A stretch of DNA of 64,000 bases from Mucor racemosus (lineage: Eukaryota > Mucoromycota > Mucoromycetes > Mucorales > Mucoraceae), in contig JAPEHQ010000006.1 in assembly GCA_027405735.1 (NCBI GenBank), forward strand, positions 1,550,001-1,614,000, read 5' to 3'. This document shows positions 12,689-25,200 of the stretch, piece after piece. The position numbers were made by a program, and so were the translations under genes. The notes beneath the pieces were generated by a model, which saw nothing but the letters and a program-made list of their open reading frames with translations, was not told the DNA's origin and did not search any database. Each line of letters opens with the position of its first letter. Within the stretch, counting starts at the first letter, position 1.

Positions 12689-15600
12689 GCTGAATTCCAA
12701 AATCGATTTGTTGTTAAACTGATCAGAAAATGATCCAAAAAAACAAATTCGTATAATGGCTCTTGAACTGCAAACTAAGTCGACCTAGCATAATAAATGG
12801 TTTTTGTAGAGTTTTGGATTCTGCATCGATCTAAATAAAAATTGGACAAATGTTTTACATTAAATTTTGCGTAAAATGCGATTGACATTTTGAAGGTTTT
12901 TTATAGATATACATCACTTTTTATAAGCATATTTTAAATATAAATAATATCAATGACTCAGAGCACAATTACCTATCGATCGAGGCATTACTTAGCCATT
13001 TAGCTGCATTTTTCGTAGAGAAAACTAAATTTTTGTCATTTTTCTTTTCAAATTCAGAATTTGGGATGAGGGTATACAAGGGAAAAATTGAAGCTAGAAT
13101 CAAGAGTATCTCTTTATACACATTTTTGAGGATATCTCCACGAAAAATCAATATTTTGAAAAAAACTAAGTTGGGTCCGAGAGAACTCATTGAGTTCGAT
13201 GGCATGAATGTGAAAAAAGTGCTGCTCAATTTAACGAATATTTTGAAATCTACTACAAAAATGCTGAAAAAATGAAAAAAAATAAAAGTGCTCAGAATTT
13301 TTTTATACTTAAATATGTTGTAGAGCACTTTAAAACAAGCAAGTTTTATTATTAAAACGTGCTAGTATAGCTTAATTTTTTGTAGAGATATGGAGCCTCA
13401 AAGTTTTTAATTTTTATCAGTGAAATACGTCTAAAATCTGAAACATTAACACTAAAAACACTATATCAACTACAAAAGACAGGATATTTCCCGATACTTA
13501 TTTTTGGATTAAATTTAAGCATCTCAAGTACCGTTGAATATAATTTTTCTTGGTGTTATTTAGCGAAAAAAAAAAGTAAAGCAGAAATGAAAAGTGAGGC
13601 CCGGTTTATTTTTTAAAAAAAGCAGCAAGTTTTACCTGTTTAGCAGTGTTTAAGATACACCATAAAGTAACTTCTCTGGAGGTTTGTTATTAAAAAGGCG
13701 ATGCTCTGATTCTGGAGCCTACCAATTTCAAAAACTATCAATTACAACTGTCGTATATTTTCAGGTTTGATAAATAATACTTTAAAAAGAATACAACTAA
13801 AAGAGAATGAATAATGAATTATTTCTTCAACTGTATAATAAAAACAAGATATCGTTTACTTAGATATAAAAGTATGGCCTTTTATATTGATTTGATATTG
13901 GCATCCTAAGATGTGATATAAGATACTATTGAACCATTAGATCTGTTTGATAGTAATCTTTGGATTGAAATGGATCAATCATATTTTAATTGTGTTTGCA
14001 GAGCTTGTGAGTTATCTTGTTTCAATACTGCGCTAAATGTAGTTAGTTGTTGATTTGATAGCTACTTGATTGATTAACGGCCCGAATGAAATAATATGGT
14101 GTCATAATTGGGGTCCAAGGCTCAAGCGTTCTTGGTAATTGTTGGATAAACTTAGTACGATAGAGATTTCGTATATCCGATATCAAGACTTTGCACTTCA
14201 ATACATGTCGTAGTCAATAGATTGTAAGATGTCATTGATACTGTAGAAGGTGATGAAGTATGGTACTTGGTGGCATACAGCAACTGCCATACAGTATATA
14301 CTGATTTTGACAGTTTTAACATTATTTATAACTTTAAAATGGCTTGATGAGTCATAAACCCTGCTAGGAAAAACTATACATTACTTGATTTCTAAAATTA
14401 ATCACCAAATCTGTTACGTCAATATTATATTCTAGGTCGCACATTCAAGGTCTCAGTCAATATTCGATATTATAGTAAATCAACAAGTGTCCACGTTAAT
14501 TTACATGCGTCTTAGTAAATTGGTGTAATAATGTTCTTAAATAGTAATTATGTGTAATAGTTATAATGAAAAGTATATAAATACATCCTCTGGATGTATT
14601 GTTAATAAAAAAGTGTAATATTTTCGCAAGATTATTTCTTAAAACCGTTTTGACATTTCAAAATTAATGGAACCTTAAAATTATATCCCTAGATACTGTA
14701 ACAGCTATAGTATATATGTTGAAACTTACAATTCATTTGGGTCATAATATTCATTGATTTTAAGCCTTTTCCCGATTGCTAAATTTATTTCAAACAGAAG
14801 AAAAGGCTATTTTTCTCAAAAACGGGTCAAAAAATTCTTCCAGAACAGCTGTTAGCTAATGAAATCAAGATAGGCTCTTTATACATTCACTGTACATTAA
14901 GTGCAACTTCAAAATCAAATTTTGAAATATTACTTGATTTTCTAAAACTTTTGGAAGAATATTTAAAGCAATACATATAAATGAGTTTTACATTTAATTT
15001 ATTTTACAGAACCGTTTAGATTTTAAATATAGGTTTAAGTAACTGTAAGCAAATAAATATTAGAAAATAAAAACCCTTGTTTCTTGAACAAATTAATGTA
15101 TTAATAATCTACAGAAAATAGTTAAACACATTTTATGCAACTTTATCTACTGAATGATTTTTAAATCTTCAAAAAATATCAATTTTTCATCGAGTTATTG
15201 ATAAATTAAGATTTGATGAAAGATAGTTGACTTAAATGTAAAGCTGTGATGCACAAAGAATCTGTATTTATGAAACCATTTTGAGAGTAAAATGTTTTAT
15301 TTAAAACCGTAAACTGATGCAGAATTGGATGGGCTACAAAAACCATTTAATGGTCAAATGACGGTAAATATACAGTTTTTTGTCAAATATTGGAAACATT
15401 TCCTAATCTCTAGTATTTTGCACATTTACAGCTTAAAGCGCGCGATTTCATTTAAAGTCCGAGAGTGTCGATTTTTGAAACAAGGCATTAAATTTGTTTT
15501 TTTGAGATTTTGATAGAACGATATGATTGGCCGGTTTATAGCCCAGCAAAATTTACGCTCTTTCAAATTTCAAGCAATATTAGTGGATCCCGTCATTTGA

Positions 15601-16110
15601 GCCATTTTTTGAGGATGTTTTTGATGGTATATCTGTCATTACTCCATGAAAAATGCAGCTACAATCAAGAAAAAAGATTGAAATGAAAGCGGCACATTTG
15701 GCGTACATTGCAGTACCAAATAAACAGGGATGCAAATGTTTTAATGTTTGATTTTGAAGTGATTAAAATCATTAGTTATTTAGTTGATCTTTATAAATTT
15801 AGAGATAATGCATTATTACTCGATCAAAATTGTAGCTAGAATCCTGAAAAATAATGCAAATAGACAAGAAAGTGCTGCACATTCTGTATTTTTAAAAATG
15901 AAGACTTACAAGAGCCTTCCTATTTCAATTTTTAATTAATAAAAATGATCAGACACCTAGCTCATTTTTAAAGATTTCAGTATAATGTATCGCTACTTCA
16001 TCGAAAATGCGCTTACAATCAAGCAAAATAACGCAAATAAAGCCGCAAATTTGCATAAAATTGAGGCATTATAAAATGCAGCTTGAAAAAAGACATAATA
16101 CTGTTTACTG
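12689..16110 (+). repeat. left arm of giant inverted repeat (copy A)
   Basis: Reverse-complement match to 22261-25683. Wherever I compared them, the inner ~3.1 kb (about 12965-16110) showed no difference. The few mismatches sit in the outer ~280 bp, for example GCGTAAAA against GCATAAAA and GTAGAG against GTACAG. Homology ends at CTGTTTACT. The arm contains an LTR relic (13749-14282) and, near its inner end, degenerate units of about 177 bp. Confidence 0.9.
13749..14282 (-). repeat. LTR relic inside left arm
   Basis: This 534-bp segment matches, with divergence, the solo LTR at 21228-21757. In LTR orientation it begins TGCTGTATGCC and ends ATATACGACA. The same relic sits at the same place in the right arm (24085-24618) and in copy B (36929-37462), so it entered before the arms were duplicated. 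No target duplication is recognisable now. Confidence 0.65.
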
Positions 16111-16279
16111 GAGCTTTGCAAATGTGAAAAGCTTTTACCATGCTTTTAAATGTAATGTAACTACTTTTCCATATACATCATTAGTTCGGTGTATAATAAT
16201 GGTTTGTAAAATATATATAATTGGTAGAGATATCAATAAATCAAAAGTAAAGAATTTTGTATTTTTGAACGTTACTGTA

Positions 16280-17924
16280 CAGTGACCCCCAAAACTGTCC
16301 CAATGTTTCCTAGTTTTGAGTTTAGTATGATTTTCAGGTACAACAAATATATTTAAAGTACGACATATTTTATATATTTCGGAAGATCAATTAATTTCCT
16401 TTTATATTAAATTAAAAAAATCTCGAATTTTATTGGTCCGCTATATTTATACCCTGTCTGGGACAGCATATGCATTGGGACAGTTTTGAGAGCTTACGCG
16501 GGAAAAAATATAATCCTATTTAATAGTCCGTCCAAAGGCCGTTTCTTTCCAAATATACTTTCACACAATTGGGCATGCTATCAAAAACTTTTTGGCACTC
16601 CTCCTGTTTAATGGTGTTGTACCAAACCTCAGTTACACGCTCCGAAAGATCAAGGATTCATTTGGGCGCTGTTTTGTACTCATTAAGCCTCCTCTTTAAT
16701 AAGATCCACATATTTTCGATCGGATTCAAGTCAGGAGATAGCGGAGACCAATTTATTACTTCATAGTCTTGATCCAATAGATATTCCTTGACTAAATTTG
16801 ACGTATGCTTTGGAGCATTGTCATGCTGGAAAATGATCTGATCACGACGAAGGCCTAATTTATCCAAAGTAAAATTGAAAGTCCGCTACAAATCGTTTTC
16901 AAAGATTTGTTTATACAAATGTCGATCCACAGTACCCTCAATTCTGCATATCTATCGAACTCCGGCATACGTAATGGCCCTCCAAAACATGACACTCCCA
17001 CCGCCATCTATAACGGTCATCTTCACATAATTAGATTTCAAGCTCTCACCGTCTCAAATCCAAAGCCAGCTTCTTCCATTTAAGTTAAATCTATTAATGT
17101 TGGTCTCATCTGATCAAATCACCCTTTTCCGTTCGTCGGAAGTCCAATCCTTGCGAAGATGACACCATTCTAAACGCCTTTTAATATTAGCCGGAGACAG
17201 CATAGGTTTTTTAGGCTTGATAATTGCTCCTATGCTCCCCCTACGGAGCGATTTCGGACAGTTTCCGGGCTTTTATTAACTCCGACATTACTCTCAAGTA
17301 GTTTAAAATGTTACTTGAATCTTTGACTGCTTTTTTTGTTGCTTGGCGAACACAAAACCTTTCATCAGACTCAAACAGCAATTTAAGTCGACCCCTTTTA
17401 GACACACCCAAACTTGTGCAACACCGTTTTTTAATTTTTTCCACAACAGGCTTACCTACATGCAATATTTCCGCAACTTGTCGCACTGATTTACCGGTGT
17501 TTAAAAGACTAATGGCATCATTTTCCTTATTCTCCTGAAGTTTTTTCATATTAATTTTCAATAGGCCAAAGCACCAGAATCTGTATATGAAATATGCATC
17601 TTTTTTATTTTCTTTACCCAATTAGGTGTTTATTTACTGATTTCCAAGCGTTCAAGATACTAGTGCGAATTATGGTTCTACAATCATCGATTATCTAAAA
17701 ATCAAAAATGGCTCTCAAAACTGTCCCAATGCATATACTGTCCCAAATTGGGTATAAATTCAATTGACCAATAAAATTCGAGATTTTTTTAATTTAATAT
17801 AAAAGGAAATTAATTGATCTTCAGAAATATATAAAATATGTCGTACTTTAAATATATTTGTTGTACCTGAAAATCATACTAAACTTAAAACTAAGAAACA
17901 TTGGGACAGTTTTGGGGGTCACTG
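16280..17924 (-). mobile_element. Tc1/mariner-type transposon nested in copy A
   Basis: A 1,645-bp element flanked by TA at 16278-16279 and 17925-17926. Its ends are inverted repeats of about 215 bp starting CAGTGACCCCC. Each end carries an outer CAAAACTGTCCCAATG motif and a second, oppositely oriented copy about 200 bp in. This resembles the paired transposase-binding sites of long-IR Tc1 elements. The unoccupied site is present in copy B (about 43420-43445), where the same flanks meet at a single TA. The transposase is on the minus strand and is inactive. Confidence 0.93.
16520..17549 (-). pseudogene. Tc1/mariner DD34E transposase, inactivated
   Basis: The cut-and-paste transposase of the surrounding element, readable over about 343 codons, close to the usual Tc1 length. 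From the ATG at 17549 it has a helix-turn-helix region (SVRQVAEILHVGKPVVEK), the linker SPANIKRRLEW, the first catalytic Asp in SDETN, the second in FQHDNAPKHTS and Glu in DLNPIENMW. There are 34 residues between the last two, the DD34E spacing. Damage is heavy: a frame change near 17240 and at least five internal stops, including before SDETN and after YKTAPK at 16658. Several look like C-to-T or G-to-A changes. The final stop is at 16520-16522. It cannot make a functional protein. The family call is firm; the start is the first Met ahead of the DNA-binding region. Confidence 0.9.
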
Positions 17925-19246
17925 TATATGATGCGGCAAAGGCAATTTCCCAGTAAAAGTTACGAAAAATGGATACGTGATAATAATGGCATTAGAATTA
18001 TGTATTTTCTGCGAATACATATTCTTTTAGAGAGAACATTTTCCAATGAGTCAAATATGTGACACTTTGGATTATTGCCATTACAACATAGAAGATAAAA
18101 TATACATAATATCTTTGTTAATAATGCCTTTGTCGGTTTTGGAGGATATTAAACAGCCAATTTTGAAGCCAATTCCATTTCTGACTCGTATTAAAATGTA
18201 ATTCTTGTAAATAGTCTTTTAAACCAAGACCTAGAAGCTCTTAGTTCTTTTACGATTAGTTTTTTTTAGTAATAAAGCCTACGTTCTCCATGATAAATGT
18301 TACTAGTCTTCATTATTACTCTTTTTATAAACGCTACGGCCAAACTATGCTTTCCATGGGCACAATGATCTGCACAGATGGACAAAATAAAAAATTTTGT
18401 GCGGATCAGGCAGCCCAGATGAGCAGAGCAATGAGATCAAGGTTTTTTAGTCAATTTACTAAAGTATATCAATCGTCATATAATTAATAAGGAAGATAAT
18501 TTGAATGGTTTAAACAGATGTGAGTTACTCTGATTCAACAGAATTGCCTTATTAAAGAGATACATCAATTTGAAATTTGGGGTTTAAAAGATTTCTGCCC
18601 ATGTTCTTCTTTCGGGGACCAAATGGGAACAACGACAACAACCTATTTGGCAACACTAAAAGTATTTATGCCTTTGTCAATTTCTGTTTGTAACACACAA
18701 AATCTTTTTTCTTCCCTACTCTTTTCTCATCAGCTCTTTTATTTACATTTAAAACTACAACAAAAAGTCTAACATTTTTTTATAAACTGAAATCAAGTAG
18801 CAGGTACAAGTACATGTTTTTCCTATTTTTTATCTAGAGATAAATTATTAACTGTTAATGTTAGGGCATGTTATAATATATTTCTCGAACAAAAAAGCGT
18901 CCAGGTCTTAATCATTTTGTTCCATTATCTACGTTATAATCAACGCTTTTTTGGTCTAAATTTGATATCTACCTGGAGAAAAACTGGTGATTATAAAAGT
19001 ATGTATAGTATTGACTTGATTTGAATGAATGAATAAACTCATGTTAGTCAATTTAGTTTCTAAAAAGCATTTATTTATATTTATTAGTGGCCAACAGCTA
19101 AGAAGAGGAAAACAAGATTTTGTCTTGTATATCACTACCAACTATCAAAGGTACACTATAATTATTACTTATTAACTTGTTATTAGTAATTGATTTTACT
19201 AATAAGTCAATTTTTATATGTCAAAAGTAAGTTTGTTTTGATAAAG

Positions 19247-19335
19247 CATTGAATAAATTGTCTTGGGGCAAAGAAGGTAAAAAAGTGGCAATAGGTTCCA
19301 GCGATGGCAATGTTTATGTTTATGATATTGGAGAG
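19247..19335 (+). pseudogene. captured exon: C-terminal WD40 repeat of dynein intermediate chain
   Basis: An 89-bp segment bounded by an AG acceptor (ATAAAG before 19247) and a GTAAAT donor at 19336. Read in the phase implied by a preceding G it gives ALNKLSWGKEG followed by GKKVAIGSSDGNVYVYDIG. This matches the last WD repeat of cytoplasmic dynein intermediate chain, where fungi and animals have (S/A)LN(K/R)xxW...G...DG/EGxxxV(Y/F)(D/E)VG. The frame is intact but isolated, with no start and no remaining gene. A short open segment at 19103-19150 ending AAAG before GTACAC could be part of the preceding exon. Identical 89-bp copies are at 42026-42114 and 53258-53346. The best reading is a host-gene fragment captured by the element. 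The dynein assignment is from remembered family sequence. Confidence 0.62.
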
Positions 19336-20891
19336 GTAAATCTGAAACTTAATTTAAACCACCTCTAGCGCAATAATTATAAAGTAAGACTATACTATCG
19401 TCGAATAAATTACCATACCATATTAACATGTATAATGATTTACAGCAATAAGCTTGATACAAGTGGGTACAGCATTGTAAATTCTTGAAAAAGTTCTCAA
19501 GTATCATAAAATCTCTTATTTTTAAGACTTACAAGGCTTATAAGCGGAATATTATTTTAGAAAACTAATTTTGTCCAGATCATCAATTTTGGCATTTTTT
19601 AATTTTTTTTTTTTCTGATTTTGCAAATTTAGAGTTAATTATACTACCAATTATAAAAACAAAAAATATACACATATGCAAAGTCTAGCGCTCTATTTGC
19701 TCAATAAAAAATAACAAGCATTTTCATTGCAAAATATTACATGAAAATCCTTTAATCAAAAAACCATTTTTGGGCCAAAAGTACAAATTTTTATTACTTA
19801 ACTTTTAATGTTAAGCTTTTATAAAATGCGTATTAGTTATAGCTACAATTTTTTCTCACAATGTAGTATATTTAACCGTTGATTTTGGTATCAAAATTCG
19901 ATTTTTCTGTTTTTTGATCTAAATCATGAGTGTTGGTAAGGATAAAATGAGTCTCGAAAATGTCCGCTACAAAAACTGAGTTTTCAGACCTTACATGGTT
20001 AAATATAAGAAAAGTAAAAAAAAAAGAATGCTTTTTTATTTAAAACTTAGATATCCCATAGTATAAGAGACTTAGCCGTTTAATTTTGCTATGCTCAATT
20101 ACAGCGTCGCTCTACGGGCTCGTTTTTCCAATTTTTTAATGAATTTATGATATGACAGACGGCTTTTCTAGTAGAAAATTTTATGTTTCTATTATAGTAA
20201 CAGATGTTGTTGCCTATTTTGCTTAGTTTATACGTAGTTCAGGCGCTGTAGTTCTGCTTTTACATTGGCTGAAATGTGCAATTTAGCAGGGGTTTAAATG
20301 CGCTAAATAATGTAAAGCCTTGAAAATCCTTTTCTGCGTGTGTTGTTGTTTCTCTCTTTTTGTTTTTATATTCCAAGGATATATTCACCATTTGATAAGG
20401 CATATCAGATTATCAGGCTGGTATTCTTTTCTTGTATCTGAATACGCATTCTAACATAAGGGACTAATATTTTTAATATAGGTAGCAGTCTATATTGGAG
20501 ACTGATATTTTCATTTAACCGCGTTCTAAGGTCAAATATCATTATTTACTGCTGTATTGTTGGATGTATTTCTTGATTAACAGAACAAATCGAAGACAAT
20601 GATATCTATATCTATTCAATGAAAATCTAGAACTAGCTACATACCCACGAAATGTTCCAGAAAAGTGATAAAATTTCAAATGATATAGAAACAAAAAAAA
20701 AAGAATAATCTAATGTTTTGTCTAATAGCCATAATAGTTTTGATCGTAACTACTGTATACTTGAAAACAAATCTTTTTACAGCTGACAATCGTAAACTAA
20801 AATAGTAAGTTTAAAGAAGGTTAATTTGTTTAAATTTTATGTGTGATAAATTAACATATATAATCTTAGATTTGGCTTGCATATACTATTA

Positions 20892-21005
20892 TGCATACAT
20901 GGGGTTAATGTTATGCACGCGGACAGAATCTATAATTCTGCACATACAGGCTTAGCGTTGTGCTCGTGTGCAGTTTCTTTTGTTGTGCCCATGTGCATAT
21001 TGTTA
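20892..21005 (+). repeat. array of TGCNCATGNGCA-like palindromic motifs (5 units, copy A)
   Basis: Five consecutive units, 22, 25, 22 and 25 bp apart, each beginning with a variant of TGCNCATGNGCA (for example TGCTCGTGTGCA, TGCCCATGTGCA) followed by AT-rich sequence. Copies B and C have about ten units; the others were lost here with the 370-bp deletion at 20884. Confidence 0.65.
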
Positions 21006-21227
21006 TTTTTTTAAAATTATCGTCATACTACTCAAATATGCTAGAGAGCACTTTAAACAAGCGGATGCTAGTTGAATGTCAGCATCATGCCTTGAATTTT
21101 TGCTGATATATACTGCTGAAAAGATTCGGTTTCAAGCTTTTGAAAGACAAAATCAAATCTTGAATAATTTTTATAAATCATGGTGAGTGCTAAATTTAAA
21201 GATGCCTACAACAGAATCCGAGTTGGG

Positions 21228-21757
21228 TGTTGTATTCCACCTACTAGTATCATACATTATCACCTTCTACAGTATCAATACATCTTACAATCTATTGACT
21301 ACGACATGTATTGAAGTGCAAGTCTTGATATCGGATATAAGAAACTCCTAGCGTATCAAGTTTAATCCAGTAATTACCAAGAACGCTTTGACCTCAATTA
21401 TGACACCACATTATTTCATCTCAGCAGTTAACCAATCAAGTAGTTATCAAATCAACATCCAAGCACATTTAGCGCAGCATTGAAACAAGACAACTCACAA
21501 GTTCTGCAAGAACGGTTAAATTATGATTGATCCATTTTCAATCCATAGATTACTATCAAACAGATCCAATGGTTCAATAGTGCCTTAAATTACATCTCAG
21601 GATCTCAATGTCTAATCAATATAAAAGGCCATACTTTTACATCTAAATAAACGATATCTTGTTTTTATTATACAGTTGAAGAACTGATTAATTACTCATT
21701 CTTTTATAATTGTATTCATTTTTAAGTAATATTTATCAATCCTGAAAATATACAACA
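21228..21757 (+). mobile_element. solo LTR with 5-bp target duplication
   Basis: A 530-bp insert starting TGTTGTAT and ending ATACAACA, flanked by direct repeats TTGGG (21223-21227 and 21758-21762). The uninterrupted site is in copy B near 39750-39765, where a single CCCAA joins the same flanks. TG...CA ends, short terminal inverted repeats, 5-bp duplication and no coding content fit a solo LTR of a retrotransposon other than the Gypsy at 45.7 kb, whose LTR is different. Confidence 0.85.
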
Positions 21758-22260
21758 TTGGGCATTATGTTAGGTACACAGTGATGATTTTAGTTTTGAC
21801 ATTATAAATATATATATAAAAAAGAAAGAAAAAGATTCTTATTTCATACAAATCAACCCCATTATTATATTATTATATTATTATACGAAGTGTAAATTAA
21901 CCTCCCTTTATTTTACTCTCAAACAAATCTCGTTACTATACTATACATCTCCTTAATAAATGGCAGCTTTTTGGAATATACCTCCTACGTTCTTCTTTTG
22001 TTGAGGTCCCATAATACAAACTGTTTTGTATTTCACAGAATACATTTATGCAATTAATTTTGAAATTCCCTTTTTATATCTGTAGCTAAATTTAAATCAA
22101 AAAGTATCTAGTATCTTATTGTACTCTACTGGCATCTCTTAATAAGCAAATTATTAATAAAAGCTACACGGCTAAATTATGACATGGTAGTTTTAATATG
22201 CTTGTTCTCTATAAAATTAGCAATTTTTCAGCTGTAATTGGGCATTCTCAAAGCTTAAGT

Positions 22261-25200
22261 AAACAGTATTATGTCTTTTTTCAAGCTGCATTTTATAATG
22301 CCTCAATTTTATGCAAATTTGCGGCTTTATTTGCGTTATTTTGCTTGATTGTAAGCGCATTTTCGATGAAGTAGCGATACATTATACTGAAATCTTTAAA
22401 AATGAGCTAGGTGTCTGATCATTTTTATTAATTAAAAATTGAAATAGGAAGGCTCTTGTAAGTCTTCATTTTTAAAAATACAGAATGTGCAGCACTTTCT
22501 TGTCTATTTGCATTATTTTTCAGGATTCTAGCTACAATTTTGATCGAGTAATAATGCATTATCTCTAAATTTATAAAGATCAACTAAATAACTAATGATT
22601 TTAATCACTTCAAAATCAAACATTAAAACATTTGCATCCCTGTTTATTTGGTACTGCAATGTACGCCAAATGTGCCGCTTTCATTTCAATCTTTTTTCTT
22701 GATTGTAGCTGCATTTTTCATGGAGTAATGACAGATATACCATCAAAAACATCCTCAAAAAATGGCTCAAATGACGGGATCCACTAATATTGCTTGAAAT
22801 TTGAAAGAGCGTAAATTTTGCTGGGCTATAAACCGGCCAATCATATCGTTCTATCAAAATCTCAAAAAAACAAATTTAATGCCTTGTTTCAAAAATCGAC
22901 ACTCTCGGACTTTAAATGAAATCGCGCGCTTTAAGCTGTAAATGTGCAAAATACTAGAGATTAGGAAATGTTTCCAATATTTGACAAAAAACTGTATATT
23001 TACCGTCATTTGACCATTAAATGGTTTTTGTAGCCCATCCAATTCTGCATCAGTTTACGGTTTTAAATAAAACATTTTACTCTCAAAATGGTTTCATAAA
23101 TACAGATTCTTTGTGCATCACAGCTTTACATTTAAGTCAACTATCTTTCATCAAATCTTAATTTATCAATAACTCGATGAAAAATTGATATTTTTTGAAG
23201 ATTTAAAAATCATTCAGTAGATAAAGTTGCATAAAATGTGTTTAACTATTTTCTGTAGATTATTAATACATTAATTTGTTCAAGAAACAAGGGTTTTTAT
23301 TTTCTAATATTTATTTGCTTACAGTTACTTAAACCTATATTTAAAATCTAAACGGTTCTGTAAAATAAATTAAATGTAAAACTCATTTATATGTATTGCT
23401 TTAAATATTCTTCCAAAAGTTTTAGAAAATCAAGTAATATTTCAAAATTTGATTTTGAAGTTGCACTTAATGTACAGTGAATGTATAAAGAGCCTATCTT
23501 GATTTCATTAGCTAACAGCTGTTCTGGAAGAATTTTTTGACCCGTTTTTGAGAAAAATAGCCTTTTCTTCTGTTTGAAATAAATTTAGCAATCGGGAAAA
23601 GGCTTAAAATCAATGAATATTATGACCCAAATGAATTGTAAGTTTCAACATATATACTATAGCTGTTACAGTATCTAGGGATATAATTTTAAGGTTCCAT
23701 TAATTTTGAAATGTCAAAACGGTTTTAAGAAATAATCTTGCGAAAATATTACACTTTTTTATTAACAATACATCCAGAGGATGTATTTATATACTTTTCA
23801 TTATAACTATTACACATAATTACTATTTAAGAACATTATTACACCAATTTACTAAGACGCATGTAAATTAACGTGGACACTTGTTGATTTACTATAATAT
23901 CGAATATTGACTGAGACCTTGAATGTGCGACCTAGAATATAATATTGACGTAACAGATTTGGTGATTAATTTTAGAAATCAAGTAATGTATAGTTTTTCC
24001 TAGCAGGGTTTATGACTCATCAAGCCATTTTAAAGTTATAAATAATGTTAAAACTGTCAAAATCAGTATATACTGTATGGCAGTTGCTGTATGCCACCAA
24101 GTACCATACTTCATCACCTTCTACAGTATCAATGACATCTTACAATCTATTGACTACGACATGTATTGAAGTGCAAAGTCTTGATATCGGATATACGAAA
24201 TCTCTATCGTACTAAGTTTATCCAACAATTACCAAGAACGCTTGAGCCTTGGACCCCAATTATGACACCATATTATTTCATTCGGGCCGTTAATCAATCA
24301 AGTAGCTATCAAATCAACAACTAACTACATTTAGCGCAGTATTGAAACAAGATAACTCACAAGCTCTGCAAACACAATTAAAATATGATTGATCCATTTC
24401 AATCCAAAGATTACTATCAAACAGATCTAATGGTTCAATAGTATCTTATATCACATCTTAGGATGCCAATATCAAATCAATATAAAAGGCCATACTTTTA
24501 TATCTAAGTAAACGATATCTTGTTTTTATTATACAGTTGAAGAAATAATTCATTATTCATTCTCTTTTAGTTGTATTCTTTTTAAAGTATTATTTATCAA
24601 ACCTGAAAATATACGACAGTTGTAATTGATAGTTTTTGAAATTGGTAGGCTCCAGAATCAGAGCATCGCCTTTTTAATAACAAACCTCCAGAGAAGTTAC
24701 TTTATGGTGTATCTTAAACACTGCTAAACAGGTAAAACTTGCTGCTTTTTTTAAAAAATAAACCGGGCCTCACTTTTCATTTCTGCTTTACTTTTTTTTT
24801 TCGCTAAATAACACCAAGAAAAATTATATTCAACGGTACTTGAGATGCTTAAATTTAATCCAAAAATAAGTATCGGGAAATATCCTGTCTTTTGTAGTTG
24901 ATATAGTGTTTTTAGTGTTAATGTTTCAGATTTTAGACGTATTTCACTGATAAAAATTAAAAACTTTGAGGCTCCATATCTCTACAAAAAATTAAGCTAT
25001 ACTAGCACGTTTTAATAATAAAACTTGCTTGTTTTAAAGTGCTCTACAACATATTTAAGTATAAAAAAATTCTGAGCACTTTTATTTTTTTTCATTTTTT
25101 CAGCATTTTTGTAGTAGATTTCAAAATATTCGTTAAATTGAGCAGCACTTTTTTCACATTCATGCCATCGAACTCAATGAGTTCTCTCGGACCCAACTTA

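Larger units (their letters stand above)
17927..22260. other. interior of copy A (non-coding)
   Basis: Together with 16111-16277 this is the interior shared with copy B (39275-43605, reversed) and copy C (45562-45678 plus 52254-55400). I see no gene. Notable contents, listed separately, are the captured WD40 exon, the palindromic-motif array and the solo LTR. Relative to B and C, copy A lacks about 370 bp at 20884 (present in C as about 54895-55262). Confidence 0.6.

Noticed and set aside
12969..13328. 119-aa frame mirrored exactly at 25039-25398
   Set aside because: It lies in non-coding arm repeat, is Phe/Lys-rich as expected from AT-rich DNA, has a long overlapping frame on the other strand, and is broken or shortened in copies B and D.
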